Source of the DNA: Adiantum capillus-veneris
Lineage: Eukaryota; Streptophyta; Polypodiopsida; Polypodiales; Pteridaceae
Reading direction: 5' to 3'
Assembly: GCA_014529385.2 (NCBI GenBank)
Contig: CM043961.1
Location: 13,645,978-13,709,977, forward strand
DNA length: 64,000 nucleotides
Shown here: positions 1 through 9,716 of the stretch, piece by piece
How the letters are laid out: each line of letters begins with the position of its first letter
Position numbering within the stretch: position 1 is the stretch's first letter
Program-made: the position numbers and the translations under genes
The notes under the pieces: generated by a model
Seen by the model: the letters and a program-made list of their open reading frames with translations, nothing else
Databases searched by the model: none
What the model was told of the DNA's origin: nothing

Positions 1-1003
1 CATTGGAAGACTTAGGATTCCAAATATCTTGAGGACCTTTGTAACTCCTTTGTTGACTTTTCTTCGCTCTAGGTCTTGTTGAGTTCTTGAGATTGTAAGC
101 AGCAAGCTAACTCGGATACCATTTTTTAGAGCTCTCATTGTGGAAACATTTATTATTTTGATGAATCGAGATATTGTAACTCCTATTTTTTGGATAAACC
201 TTATAACTGATGAGCCAGGGCTACAAGCTTCTAGATGGTATCAACCTGTCTTTACCTAGCTTTAGTTAGAGCTCCTAGATCATTAGTTTTGACCACCAAA
301 AACCTTGGCTAAGGTATAAAAGCCAATTTTTGTAAGTTATTTTAAAAGTTTTTGGATAATAAAATACACAGCATGAGCTAATGACGCTCACTTCCCTCCT
401 TCTTGCGCTTCCTACTCCCTCCCCGATTGTCATATTACAGTTGTGTCTATTGCGTTGCAAATGCAGGTAAGAGCTCTATGCATTGACGTAAGCATTTCAC
501 AGTATTTTGTAGCATTTGGCACTGCCGATCCCCGGCCTAATTTCATCATAATTAGGAATTTAAGCTTCTAAATCAAAAACTAAGTATATGTGGATATTGG
601 GGCATCATTGCTAAGCATTTAAATGCATTCTAGATCGACAACAACTAGGTCAAAAATCCACTACTGTTAATAATCGTGATTTTTGAACTTGAACTAAAGT
701 AGGATTTGAGACCATAAGCATATATGCTTAGGTCTTATAAATATGTCCTAGAAGTTTTGTTACGTTTGGATGTCATTTGATGCTATAACGGATGTGATTT
801 GTTTGCCGACGATGAGCGATTGGCTTTTGGTGATTTCAGTCATGAGTGTAGCCGCTGAGTTAGATGCAAGTTGTTTGTTGTTTTCCAAGAGATTGACAAC
901 TTCTTGCAGCCTCTATGCACTAATTGAGTCAGCTTCATCCCATGGATTGATAGTGGTTCTCGCTAAATCTACAATAGGAGTGAATTTAGACACCCGTCCC
1001 ACA
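1..1003 (+). repeat. Element B 5' LTR, 3' portion (start lies outside the window)
   Basis: The boundary is set by the primer site at 1006-1023 preceded by ...CCCACA and two T residues, the same CA-TT-TGGCGCC layout as in element A. No second copy is in the window, so the left end and length are unknown. It contains a TATA-like box (736-743) and a degenerate copy of the element-B palindrome near 666-684. The short reading frames in it (for example 770-1042) look like chance. Confidence 0.7.
736..743 (+). promoter_or_regulatory. TATA-like box of element B LTR
   Basis: TATAAATA lies about 260 bp before the LTR end, a plausible place for the LTR promoter. Motif only; no transcription start can be assigned. 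Confidence 0.4.
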
Positions 1004-1005
1004 TT

Positions 1006-1023
1006 TGGCGCCGCTACCGGGGA
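1006..1023 (+). other. Element B primer binding site (tRNA-Asp type, two mismatches)
   Basis: TGGCGCCGCTACCGGGGA differs at two positions from element A's site, which matches the complement of the plant tRNA-Asp 3' end. It sits two bases after the LTR end. It fixes B's orientation as + strand. Confidence 0.8.
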
Positions 1024-2637
1024 ACGAAGAGACCGAAACTAGGAAAAAATATGAGCGTCTTGTGAAGTTATCCTTTACTTCCTCTAAGATCTCCTAGAGT
1101 CAAAACTTTCTTTTAGAACCACATAGCTTAAGATTGTCGCTTTAGGATTGTAGGATTGTAGAACTAAATTAGGATTTTGAGAATGATTGATAGACAAGAC
1201 AAGTCTTAAGATCAATGCTCAGAAAACCATAAAAAACAAGAAAACGAGTGTTTGTGGACACTTTTCGCAACCCCATTGCATTAGAACCTAGGAGTAGGGT
1301 AAGTAGGATCCGAGGTGGATTTCAGAACATTGCTCTCTTCAAAAGGATCATTTGTGAGTTATTATTTGAAGCTCCAAAATTTTAGGACTACGGTTAGAAA
1401 TAGCACGAAAAGACTGCCAACCACTCAATCCCACTGGAGAGTATGCTTTAAAAGTTGTATGAACCAGTGGGTAAGCTCAAGGACACATTGAGGTAAAAAT
1501 TTCAAGAGTTTGCAAAAATTCAAATTATTTACTTTTTCTTGATATTTTAAGCCAAATTAAGTTTTAACTTGATTCATAAGCTTAAAATAGCTCATGAAAA
1601 GACTGTCCGAAAAGTGCAAAAAAATGTTCATTTTAGGCCTAAAGTAAATAATCATGATTATTTACTTTCAGCTCAAAACGACCAAGCTTGATATTAGTGG
1701 CTCATTGCATGTGTACAAACATCTTTTGTGAAGGACCATAGAATTTGGATCACCAAACTGACAAAAAACTGGGTAAAAACTTAAGTTTGTATTGACTTTC
1801 GGGAACTTGAGTGTAAATTGGAAAAAAAAATTCCAAACTCAATGAAGCTTGATTCATAGGCTTATATTGATGTGATAGACATGTGTACAGGCTCACTTGA
1901 CCAAAAAGATGCAAAAAGTTGCTAGAAGTAAATAATCACGATTATTTATATCTGCCCATTTTTCAACTTTTTTGACCAAGTTAGCAGACCACTAGCTTTA
2001 TCATGTTGTAATAAGCGCACAAACCAAATTTGGTAAGATTTGGATCATTGGATTGAAAATTGTGACCAAACTTGCAAAGTCAATCTGTGGACACAAAACT
2101 AATGACCATTTGAACAAATTTGGTCCAAACTTGATGAAACTTGGCTAGGGTGCTTAAGTTGAGGTGCTTAACAGATTTGTGTCAAGATTGGGACAAAAAC
2201 TTGCAAAAAAATAGATGGAGTAAATAATCGTGATTATTTACATCTGCTTCAACAATTGATAATCTTGCACATTTGAGTATACCACAAGGTCAAGCATATC
2301 AGTAGACCACACAAATCAATTTTGGTGAAATTTGGATCACAAAAGTGAGACTTAAGCCAGATTCTTGAAATCAGAGTCTACAGACACAAAACCGTTGCTA
2401 AACTTGAATAGATTTTGTCCAAACTTGTTGAAACTTGTCCATGGATCTGAACCAGCTATATACTTGGAAAATCAAGCCAAAAAGTGCAAAAAACTGACAA
2501 AAGTAAATAATCGCCATTATTTACTACTGCAACACAGAGACACCAATTTTGACTTTTGAACTTGTATAGTGTTAGACCAACATAATACAAGGCCACCGGG
2601 AAATTTTGGGTTCAATCGAATCCAAACTGGTACATGT
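1024..2637 (+). repeat. Element B leader with four long palindromes at ~287-bp spacing
   Basis: No coding signal is seen here. Four copies of a palindrome with core AAATAATCATGATTATTT (central bases vary) lie at 1641-1668, 1928-1949, 2220-2241 and 2503-2524. The steps are 287, 292 and 283 bp. The first copy is a perfect 28-bp palindrome. Text between copies is also weakly repeated (for example GTCCAAACTTG followed by TGAAACTTG, and TTTGGATCA), so this is an old, diverged tandem array in which the palindrome is the best conserved part. The leader continues at 21717-22161, beyond element A. Confidence 0.85.
2633..2637. repeat. Target site duplication of element A, left copy (CATGT)
   Basis: CATGT directly precedes the LTR start (TGTTAAGG) and recurs directly after the other LTR end at 21712-21716. 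A 5-bp duplication is what gypsy integrases make. Confidence 0.93.
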
Positions 2638-3261
2638 TGTTAAGGCGGTTACGCCGCTAGTGGAAGCTAAATAGCGAGAACTCAACCAACAACAGAATTT
2701 GTCAAACGAGGACGGAGCTTGACCCGCAGGCGCATGTAAACAACTAGGTGGGTGTCAAATCACCTACTCGACCTTCTAATGACAATCACTACTAAGGAAA
2801 TCAAATCTAAGTTCTAAAATACGCAAGTGACTGAAATCCGTACTACGAACGAATGCTATACGAAACAAGATCTAGAATCATTGAATCGATCTCAAACTCA
2901 AGGGGAAGTCTATACACTAGGTAAGAACAACACCCTAAAGACTTGAACTGCAAACTCAACCTATAACCACTCCGTGCGGTAAACGCGTATGAAGACAGGC
3001 CAAAATATACAGGTGACCGAAACTTGACCCCGATGGTACTAATGTGTAGCTCTACTTGTTGTGGTTCTATAGATATTCTGCACGCTCAATTCCGACACAC
3101 GAGTTGGAAGAAAACTCACACCGAAGCTCGTAGGAACTTACCACACATAGAAGCCGATAGCGCGCACTCTTGGTATCTGTGCGTAGCTCTCGCCGTTGCT
3201 AACACAATGGCAGTGTCGCTTCTCCAATGGCGGCTCCATAGCTCGCGTAGCAAGTAGATAA

Positions 3262-3316
<55 letters not shown>

Positions 3317-3600
3317 ACACAGTCACGGCGCTCAAAAACTCACTTTGATTAATAAAATCCCCCTTAGGTTACAAAAACTTTGGCTTATATACCTTAGCCT
3401 TGGAGGTGAGAACATCTCTAACTAATTACATCAGCAAGTGAAATTACTCAGGGATTACAAGCTGGAAACTCAATTGAGTCCCGTTACTTAATGAATGGCT
3501 CAAATCAAAATTAATGTCGGAAAGACATTTATTACAATCAATGGTTACAAAATGATGAGTGTGAGCAAAAATGTGGGTGTGATCCTCTGCTGGCTCAACA
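2638..3600 (-). repeat. Element A 3' LTR (963 bp)
   Basis: Runs from TGTTAAGGCGG to GGCTCAACA, TG...CA bounded, and matches 20707-21711. The 42-bp length difference between the LTRs equals the difference in the TC microsatellite (51 bp at 3264-3314 against 93 bp at 21333-21425). A TATA motif on the minus strand lies at 3384-3391. A degenerate piece of the element-A palindrome (ACGCGTATGA) is at 2984-2993. Confidence 0.96.
3264..3314. repeat. (TC)n microsatellite in element A 3' LTR
   Basis: An uninterrupted CT repeat of about 51 bp. In element sense it is (GA)n and lies downstream of the TATA motif. Confidence 0.97.
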
Positions 3601-3614
3601 CTCCCCCCCCCCCC
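3601..3614 (-). other. Element A polypurine tract
   Basis: CTCCCCCCCCCCCC on the plus strand directly abuts the 3' LTR, giving a G-rich purine tract on the coding strand where plus-strand priming is expected. Confidence 0.85.
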
Positions 3615-3652
3615 CGCGTTCATGTCGTCCCTGACATGACTTTTATGCTTGG

Positions 3653-4398
3653 TCAATAAAGTCCTGTCGTCTTGAGCATCTGCAAATGTGATTCGTATCG
3701 TAGGTTACCGACGGTCAAGGTTGGGCCGAATATTTTGCTTTCGTGGGTGAAAAAGCCGGTGTAGAAAGCTTCTTCGAATGTTTGCATGTGGAAGCTAGGC
3801 AAAAACATAATCCTTTGGTATAGGAGGTGTAACACTTTTGGAGAAGGCTGCAATGAAAGATCGTACATCATATCAGACATCGTGTCGGCCGTCGATAGTA
3901 GACTCGAGGTCGTGGCTTTATCTGGCGCGAACACTTCAATGCAAGCTAAGAGAGTCCTGCAGATTTTCTTGAGCATCTGACATGAAAGGTCAGGAGAGCC
4001 AGTAAAGAGCTTGATGGTGCCCGTTAGGGTTTTCACCATGTAGGCTTTACCTATTCTCTCTCCTGCCTTTGGTCCTGGCATCCTGGGATAATTAAGCCAA
4101 TTTGGCTTCTTTTCTGCAATCCTGCCATGCTCTTTCCAGATCTGACTCTTGGCACCGGGCAGAAGGTTGCATCCTCCCGGATCTCCTTTGGTGCCTCCAC
4201 CAAGTAGATGAGGTAGGCTGGGTATTTGTTCAGCCAACCTTTCCTCCATCTAGGTTGTGAATCTACTATCTTCTTTGATTGTTCCTCCTTTGTGATGTCG
4301 CCTTCATAAAGAGCGACATACTGCTCTCCTTCTAGTCTCTTTTTTGTCTTTAGCACTTCAAATTTCATCAAAGGGAAAGGCAGGCTGGGTTGCATCCA
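3653..4398 (-). pseudogene. Broken 3' extension of the element A long ORF
   Basis: After the stop that ends the 878-codon ORF, the same frame stays open from 4395 to 4051. The reading then appears to move to another frame that is open from 4249 to 3653 (198 codons from its first Met). Together they suggest an older ORF longer by about 200-230 residues, closed by an amber codon and a frameshift near 4140. The last part (residues LLYQRIMFLP and GFFTHESKIF) looks like a folded domain rather than coiled coil. I do not recognise the family. It ends about 50 bp before the polypurine tract, so it would be the last product of the element. Confidence 0.55.
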
Positions 4399-7035
4399 CT
4401 ATTCATGGAGCACTTTTGTGTCTAGTACCTGAAGTCTAATGGAGATTAGGAGTCTCCTCTCCCATTCCATTTCCGCCTTGGCACTCTCCTCTGCTGACTT
4501 TTCTATTTGGTCATGGAGCCTTTGTTCTTCTTCTTCAAAGATTCTTGAAGTCGAGGCCACCTCTTGAGCTGGGGCTGGATCTTCAATTGTGGTTGCCTCT
4601 CCAGTTTCTGGTAGCTCTATGGTTGCTCCACCTGATTCTTCGTGTGGTGTCTCTGTCTCTCTTCTTTGTTGCTCTTGTAGATCTTGGAGCTGTTTGCGGA
4701 GGGCCTCATTCTCTGTCCGTAGTGTTTGATTTTCTAATGTGAGCCTCTCCTCTGCGGCCAATGATCCCTCCGCAATGTGCAACCTTTGCACTTGCTCTAA
4801 TCTTAGCTCTCTTTGTAAGCTTCGGACCTGGTCTTCCAAAACTGGTACGATAGCTCCCTCTTGTTCGGTTCTTGCTCTGCTAGCTCTAGGGGTAGACCTG
4901 AGTCTAGTGATTGTTCTTTCTTGGAGCTCGACTCTTTCCCTTAGCTCAATGAGCTCATCCTTAGCCGCCTCCAACTCATCCTCTATCCGCTCCCTTGCTT
5001 CCTGTGCACTTGTTACTTCTCTTGAAGCCTCGGCTAGTTGGAGTATCAAGCCGTCTCTCTCGTTTTCCACGTCATAGAGTGATGCTTTATGACTTTCAGA
5101 TTCAGTCATAGCATTCTCTAAATTTCTTTGCAACTCCGCTTCCCTTTGTTTGGCTGTCTCAATCTCTACTTCCTTTGCCTTGGACCTTTCTTTTATCTTG
5201 CTGAGTAGTTCATGGACCATGTGCATGTCTTTTTCATCATCATCTGTCAACTCTAAAGATCTTTCTGCCACCACCTCCACTGGCTTTGGCTCTTCTAGTA
5301 TTTTCGGTTCGTCCAGTTTCTCTTCACTTTCTTTTTTACTCTTTGTCTTTTTCTCTGTCCCTCTCCGTTCATCTTGTTTTTGTAGGGTGATCCCATAAAC
5401 TGCCTCAAGGGCATCTTCTTCGGTGTATCCTATCTCTACCAGATCCTCATAATCATTTCTCTTTTGCTTAACTGGATCTATCTTCTTTTCTTTGGTCTCG
5501 GCTTCTGGCTTTTCCAAAACATCTGTGTCCACCTCTACTGTGGTCTCTTCCACAATTTTTTCCGTCTTCTTCGGGCTTGGTACATCAGTCATAGAGGGAT
5601 GTTTGTCCTCAGCTTCCTTGGCTTTCCCTTTGTCGGCTTGCCCATCTTTCTCTTGAGGCTTAGTAGACCCATCTACTTTCCTTTTCCCCTTGTCGTCCTT
5701 TTTCAGCTCAGCTTTTAATTGCTGTACCTCCTCTTCAGTGTATGGCTCGACAGGTTGCTGCTCCAAAATAGCCTCTGACTCCTCATAAGCTTTAATATAT
5801 TGATCGTATTGATCAATGTGTGGCCTGGCTGAGCTAGTTCCGACTTTAGTGGGGTCTGGCACCCACTTTTCTTCAAAGTCACCCTTTAGAGCTCTTTCCG
5901 CTCTAAACTGCTCCACTAATCTTTCCATTCTTGCCGCTTTCTGACTTTTGGTTTGCTTGGGAGCAACCTTCTTCTTTACTTTCTTCTTAAGTGGCTCGTC
6001 CACATCCTCTTCAGGTTCTGAAACTACTTCTAGTTTCCGGCGTGCTCTTGTGGATGCCCTCTTGGATACTTCGGGCTGTTCTTCCTCCTCGTCGGCTTCT
6101 CTAAGCCACTCATTCTTGGAGGGAGCCTTTGGCCACTGATCTCTAGCTCCAATAGCTTCATAAGCTATTCTTGTCAGAATTTCCGCTCCTCCTATGTATT
6201 TTGGCTTCTCGTTGTGCATGGCAATTACTTGCTCGTGGATGTGTTGAGCGTAATTCACCTCTTTTGGCATATTGCTCTTTAATGCCCATGTGATGGTGGT
6301 CGCAATGGCATGGGGTGGTGTCGTATACTTTTGCGGTCTTTTACTGCAAACATGAAGAAATTGGTTGTACAGTCGGCAAAGGGTTGCAGCTCTTGGGTCC
6401 TTCATATCTCCATAGGTCGCATTCTGTTTCTTGGGCCCATAGACCTCTATGGCCTCCCTTCTTTCCCTGACCGAGCTCTCTTTGTTGTGCAACTTCAATG
6501 CATCTGCAATTAGCTGTGGAGTGATCTGTACTTCTACCTTCTCTCCATCCATGGCTGACAATGTGGCCTTTCCATCCTTTTGAATGGATGTTGCCAACTC
6601 GTACACTCTTCTTGTATCCACACCTGATGGTCTCAAGGTGAAGAAACTGTGCAAGTCTGCCCTTTCCAGGTACCTGCTGATGTCTTCTGACCTGCTATAA
6701 TCTACCAATTCCTGTGGGATCATCGGTACATCCACCACTTGCCCTTGAGGATCTCTGAAAGTCCCCTGGTAGATCTTTATTCCCTCTTTCTCCAATATTG
6801 CTTCCTCCACCCAAGTTTTGGTTGGCTTGAGGGTTTCTGCTGGAATGTCAAATGGTTCCGCTTCTGCAATAGCATCTTTGATTGTCGGTCTTTTTCTCTT
6901 CATTGCCGATGACTTGGTGGAATCCATGGATCCTGTAACTCCAATTTCAGAAGTTAGCGTCTTTTTAGTACTGAAAGCCGAAATGAAGCTTTTAACTATC
7001 CAAATGACTTGAAAATTGAAACATGAGCTATTCAT
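4399..7035 (-). CDS. Element A long 3' ORF: charged coiled-coil protein of unknown function
   Basis: 878 codons, intact, downstream of pol. The likely true start is the Met at 6927 (residue 37, MDSTKSSAMKRKRP), in good start context GGATCCATGG and just after a splice-acceptor-like site. Residues ~37-320 look globular (DLHSFFTLRPSG, TPPHAIATTITWALK). Residues ~320-590 are highly charged with Lys-rich runs such as KKKVKKKV, which could act as nuclear localisation signals. Residues ~600-860 are Glu/Arg/Leu-rich heptad-like coiled coil. No membrane segment or signal peptide is seen, so it does not look like an envelope protein. Athila and Tat-type elements often carry an extra ORF here; the globular part is only vaguely like plant retroelement domains and I claim no function. 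Confidence 0.8.
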   Translation of the reverse strand: MNSSCFNFQVIWIVKSFISAFSTKKTLTSEIGVTGSMDSTKSSAMKRKRPTIKDAIAEAEPFDIPAETLKPTKTWVEEAILEKEGIKIYQGTFRDPQGQVVDVPMIPQELVDYSRSEDISRYLERADLHSFFTLRPSGVDTRRVYELATSIQKDGKATLSAMDGEKVEVQITPQLIADALKLHNKESSVRERREAIEVYGPKKQNATYGDMKDPRAATLCRLYNQFLHVCSKRPQKYTTPPHAIATTITWALKSNMPKEVNYAQHIHEQVIAMHNEKPKYIGGAEILTRIAYEAIGARDQWPKAPSKNEWLREADEEEEQPEVSKRASTRARRKLEVVSEPEEDVDEPLKKKVKKKVAPKQTKSQKAARMERLVEQFRAERALKGDFEEKWVPDPTKVGTSSARPHIDQYDQYIKAYEESEAILEQQPVEPYTEEEVQQLKAELKKDDKGKRKVDGSTKPQEKDGQADKGKAKEAEDKHPSMTDVPSPKKTEKIVEETTVEVDTDVLEKPEAETKEKKIDPVKQKRNDYEDLVEIGYTEEDALEAVYGITLQKQDERRGTEKKTKSKKESEEKLDEPKILEEPKPVEVVAERSLELTDDDEKDMHMVHELLSKIKERSKAKEVEIETAKQREAELQRNLENAMTESESHKASLYDVENERDGLILQLAEASREVTSAQEARERIEDELEAAKDELIELRERVELQERTITRLRSTPRASRARTEQEGAIVPVLEDQVRSLQRELRLEQVQRLHIAEGSLAAEERLTLENQTLRTENEALRKQLQDLQEQQRRETETPHEESGGATIELPETGEATTIEDPAPAQEVASTSRIFEEEEQRLHDQIEKSAEESAKAEMEWERRLLISIRLQVLDTKVLHE
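6932..6957 (-). promoter_or_regulatory. Possible splice acceptor for the element A long ORF
   Basis: On the minus strand CTAAC (6957-6953) is followed about 16 bases on by GTTACAG, ending at 6933, five bases before the preferred ATG. This looks like a branch point and 3' splice site and would allow a spliced subgenomic mRNA. Inference from motif only. Confidence 0.35.
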
Positions 7036-7093
7036 GGCCTAAGGATGCAAGGTAGGTGAAAAAATATGCAAAATGGGCTCAAAATCATGCTGG

Positions 7094-8104
7094 AGACATC
7101 ATACGCGTATGATGTCTTTTGTGTCAAAATGACTTCATATTGGTTGTGCTTGTAGCTGATAGTGTATACATGATTATCATATGCTTGGATTTGAGTTTGG
7201 ATCCCATTTGGTCAAGTTTTGGCCAATTTAGTCCAGTTCCGGCTCTTGGCAAAATTTTGAAAGGGAATTGGATTTTATGATCCAAATTGGATAAAACTTG
7301 GTGGTTCACTTTCAAATGGCATGTAGATCACTTCTGTTTGGTGGTTGAAGCCATGAGGTGCCAAAATCACATAATGAGACGTCATACGCGTATGATGTCT
7401 TTTAGTGTATTTTTGGACCAAATTTCTCTATAAGCTTGGATTTGGCTTTAGATAGGCTTATTCAGTGGATTTATGAAGTTTGGATAGATTTTGGGCTAAA
7501 AATGGCTCTGGAGACATCATACGCGTATGATGTCTTTTTCATCAATTTTGCATGGGATTGGTTCTGTGGACTCCCCATGTACTAGTGAAGGACCGTTCCT
7601 ACTCAAATCTTGGTTTGGACTTGAGTATGTTGGATTTGGGCCAAAAATAGGCTTTAGGTGAAGGATTTTTCCTCAATTGGGCTAATGGGGTGATCCTCTT
7701 GACCAAATGGTTCCAAATTTCATATGTAGCATGTATTAGATATATATAATGGATGTATGATGACAAATGAGCATTTTTGGCTCTTTAAGTGCAAATAGAC
7801 ATCATACGCGTATGATGTCTTTTGTGTCAAAATGGTGCTTTTTGGTTCCAGATAGCTTGTAGATGTGTTTAACAACAATCCTACAAAGTTTCAATGAGTT
7901 TGGAGTTATTTTGACAAAATTAGGACCAAAAATCAATTTTATCGCCTACTTTGCGTCTTTTTGGTTTTCCTTGGGTTTTCTAACTCCAATTCTCATGATA
8001 CTTGGTTCATAGGATGTGATTAACATGTGGAATGAGGCTATGCACTCAAATGTTGAAATGGATGTGAAATTCATGTTGTGAGACATCATAAGCGTATGAT
8101 GTCT
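7094..8104 (-). repeat. Element A internal palindrome array (five copies)
   Basis: Five 24-bp palindromes with core CATCATACGCGTATGATG flanked by AGA and TCT: 7094-7117, 7377-7400 (one change), 7512-7535, 7797-7820 and 8081-8104 (one change). Steps are 283, 135, 285 and 284 bp. The text between is AT-rich, repetitive in flavour (phrases such as TTTGGATC, CAAATGG) and without coding signal. Confidence 0.93.
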
Positions 8105-9716
8105 TTTCTTGAAATGTTGGTCTTTTTGTGCAAAGAATGCTTTGTGCTAGTGCCCTAAGCCCTGCTAACTAGTTTTCAACTTAAAAAGTCATCAGTTTAG
8201 CTAAAAAGCCCCCTTATAGGCTGTCTTTTTGCCTTGGAGTTGAATTTCTTCAACTTTTCTTCTCGAGAGTTGCATTTCCAGCTCATTGGATATGTTGTGA
8301 AGCCATCTATTTGGTTGAACTTGACTTTGGCTCCCCGTTCTCCATCTTTCTCCCTTTGGTTGCCCGAAAGCGTCTTTTTCACCATCGGTAAGTGAATCAG
8401 CTTTCTTTTGGGTTTTGCTTGCAAACATAAGTCATCGATAGTTACTTGAAGCTGCTTGTGAAGTTTCATTTCATTCGGTCGTCAATTTCAGCCGTTATGC
8501 CAAAATGACGCTTTGTGTGTCCGCAGCCAAATCGGTTGTTCTGACCTACTTTTTGTGATTCAAACTTGGAGATATTCTATGGTTTCATTGTCCTTGATGT
8601 GGTTGAACTTCCTGTGAAGTTTCGTGTTGTTTCGACAACTTTTTCCTGTTTGCCTCTTGCAGGCTCTGTTGACTTAGGGTTTTTCCAGTCGTTCTTTCTC
8701 GAGCTTTGAGTGTTAGAAACCCATCTTCTATACTAGGGTAACCCACCTATAAGTTCTTGCAAGGTTTGGTTAGGCGGTTGTGCCACTACCTAGCATTCTA
8801 CCCCATTCCCCGTCTGCTCTTGTTTCTTGGTTTTGGTCAGTTTTCGCGACAAAAGTTAATGATAAGCATCAAAAGCTTATGGCAACGAGTCTACCTCTCA
8901 TGTTTGGTGTCCTCTGAGCTCTCGTGGAAGTCGTAGAAGGTCGTAGAAGATTTGTGCTCCTGTGGCTCTCTGCTCTTCTCCAAGAAGGTAATAGTGTGAA
9001 TGAGCTTGAAAGTGATGTAAAAAATACTTGACTTCGGACTTCCCGGTTCACTTGCCACCAAATTTGTCATGTGCTCCTATCTCGTTGTGAGATGCGCTTT
9101 AGGATCTGAAATTTCCCAAATCGGACTCCGTTTGACCTGTTTTCTTAGAATTCCGTCCAGTTGCCAAAATTCTGCCGTTTCGGACTTTCCGCAACTTTTT
9201 CAGAATTGTACCCAATTTTTACCATGGGTTGCCCTTGTCATTAGGACCATCACCGTCTATTCTTTTCTTTTTTCCGATCTCATTTCACCTGCTTTTTTCT
9301 TATTTTTCTTTTACTCTTATTAAGAAAATCATAAAAAATAAAGGAAAATAGCAAATTGAAGCCAAAAAATTCCATACATACACAATAAATAGCTGGTAAC
9401 CCTGTGTATATGAATATACACTTATTTGTGATTTTTGGACTTGGATTACCACTTTTTAGCTCCAAAAACACTCTTATTTAGTGATATTTACACGTCTAGA
9501 GACCCAAATTCATCATTTGATCTCTTCTTGTTGCAAAACAAGGTATATAAGGGCATAAATATTATCAATATCCGCAATCAAACATAAAAATTACAAAATC
9601 ATGTAAGACACTGCCCTTGTAATATAATTTTTGTTTTTCTTTGTTTTTTGTCGCTTGTAGCTGCTTTGTAGCTCCTGTATACCTTCCCCCCTCCTAGTCT
9701 AAGTCCTCCCGGACGA
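8105..9716 (-). other. Element A non-coding stretch between palindrome array and second protease ORF
   Basis: No reading frame here looks real; the longest is 90 codons. The stretch is T-rich on the plus strand. Near 8768-8791 it holds a short sequence resembling the LTR start. Otherwise I see nothing. Confidence 0.6.

Noticed and set aside
770-1042. 90-codon frame at the B LTR end
   Set aside because: It runs across the LTR/primer-site boundary and has no family features.
1641-2524. Reading the regularly spaced palindromes as a CRISPR array
   Set aside because: Spacing is near 285 bp, spacers are themselves diverged repeats, and the context is a plant retrotransposon.
4399-7035. Long 3' ORF as a retroviral envelope-like gene
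   Set aside because: No signal peptide or membrane segment is seen; composition is charged and coiled coil.
8768-8791. Sequence resembling the start of element A's LTR (AGGCGGTTGTGCC)
   Set aside because: Only about 20 bp match with gaps and no LTR body follows. Likely chance or a very old remnant.
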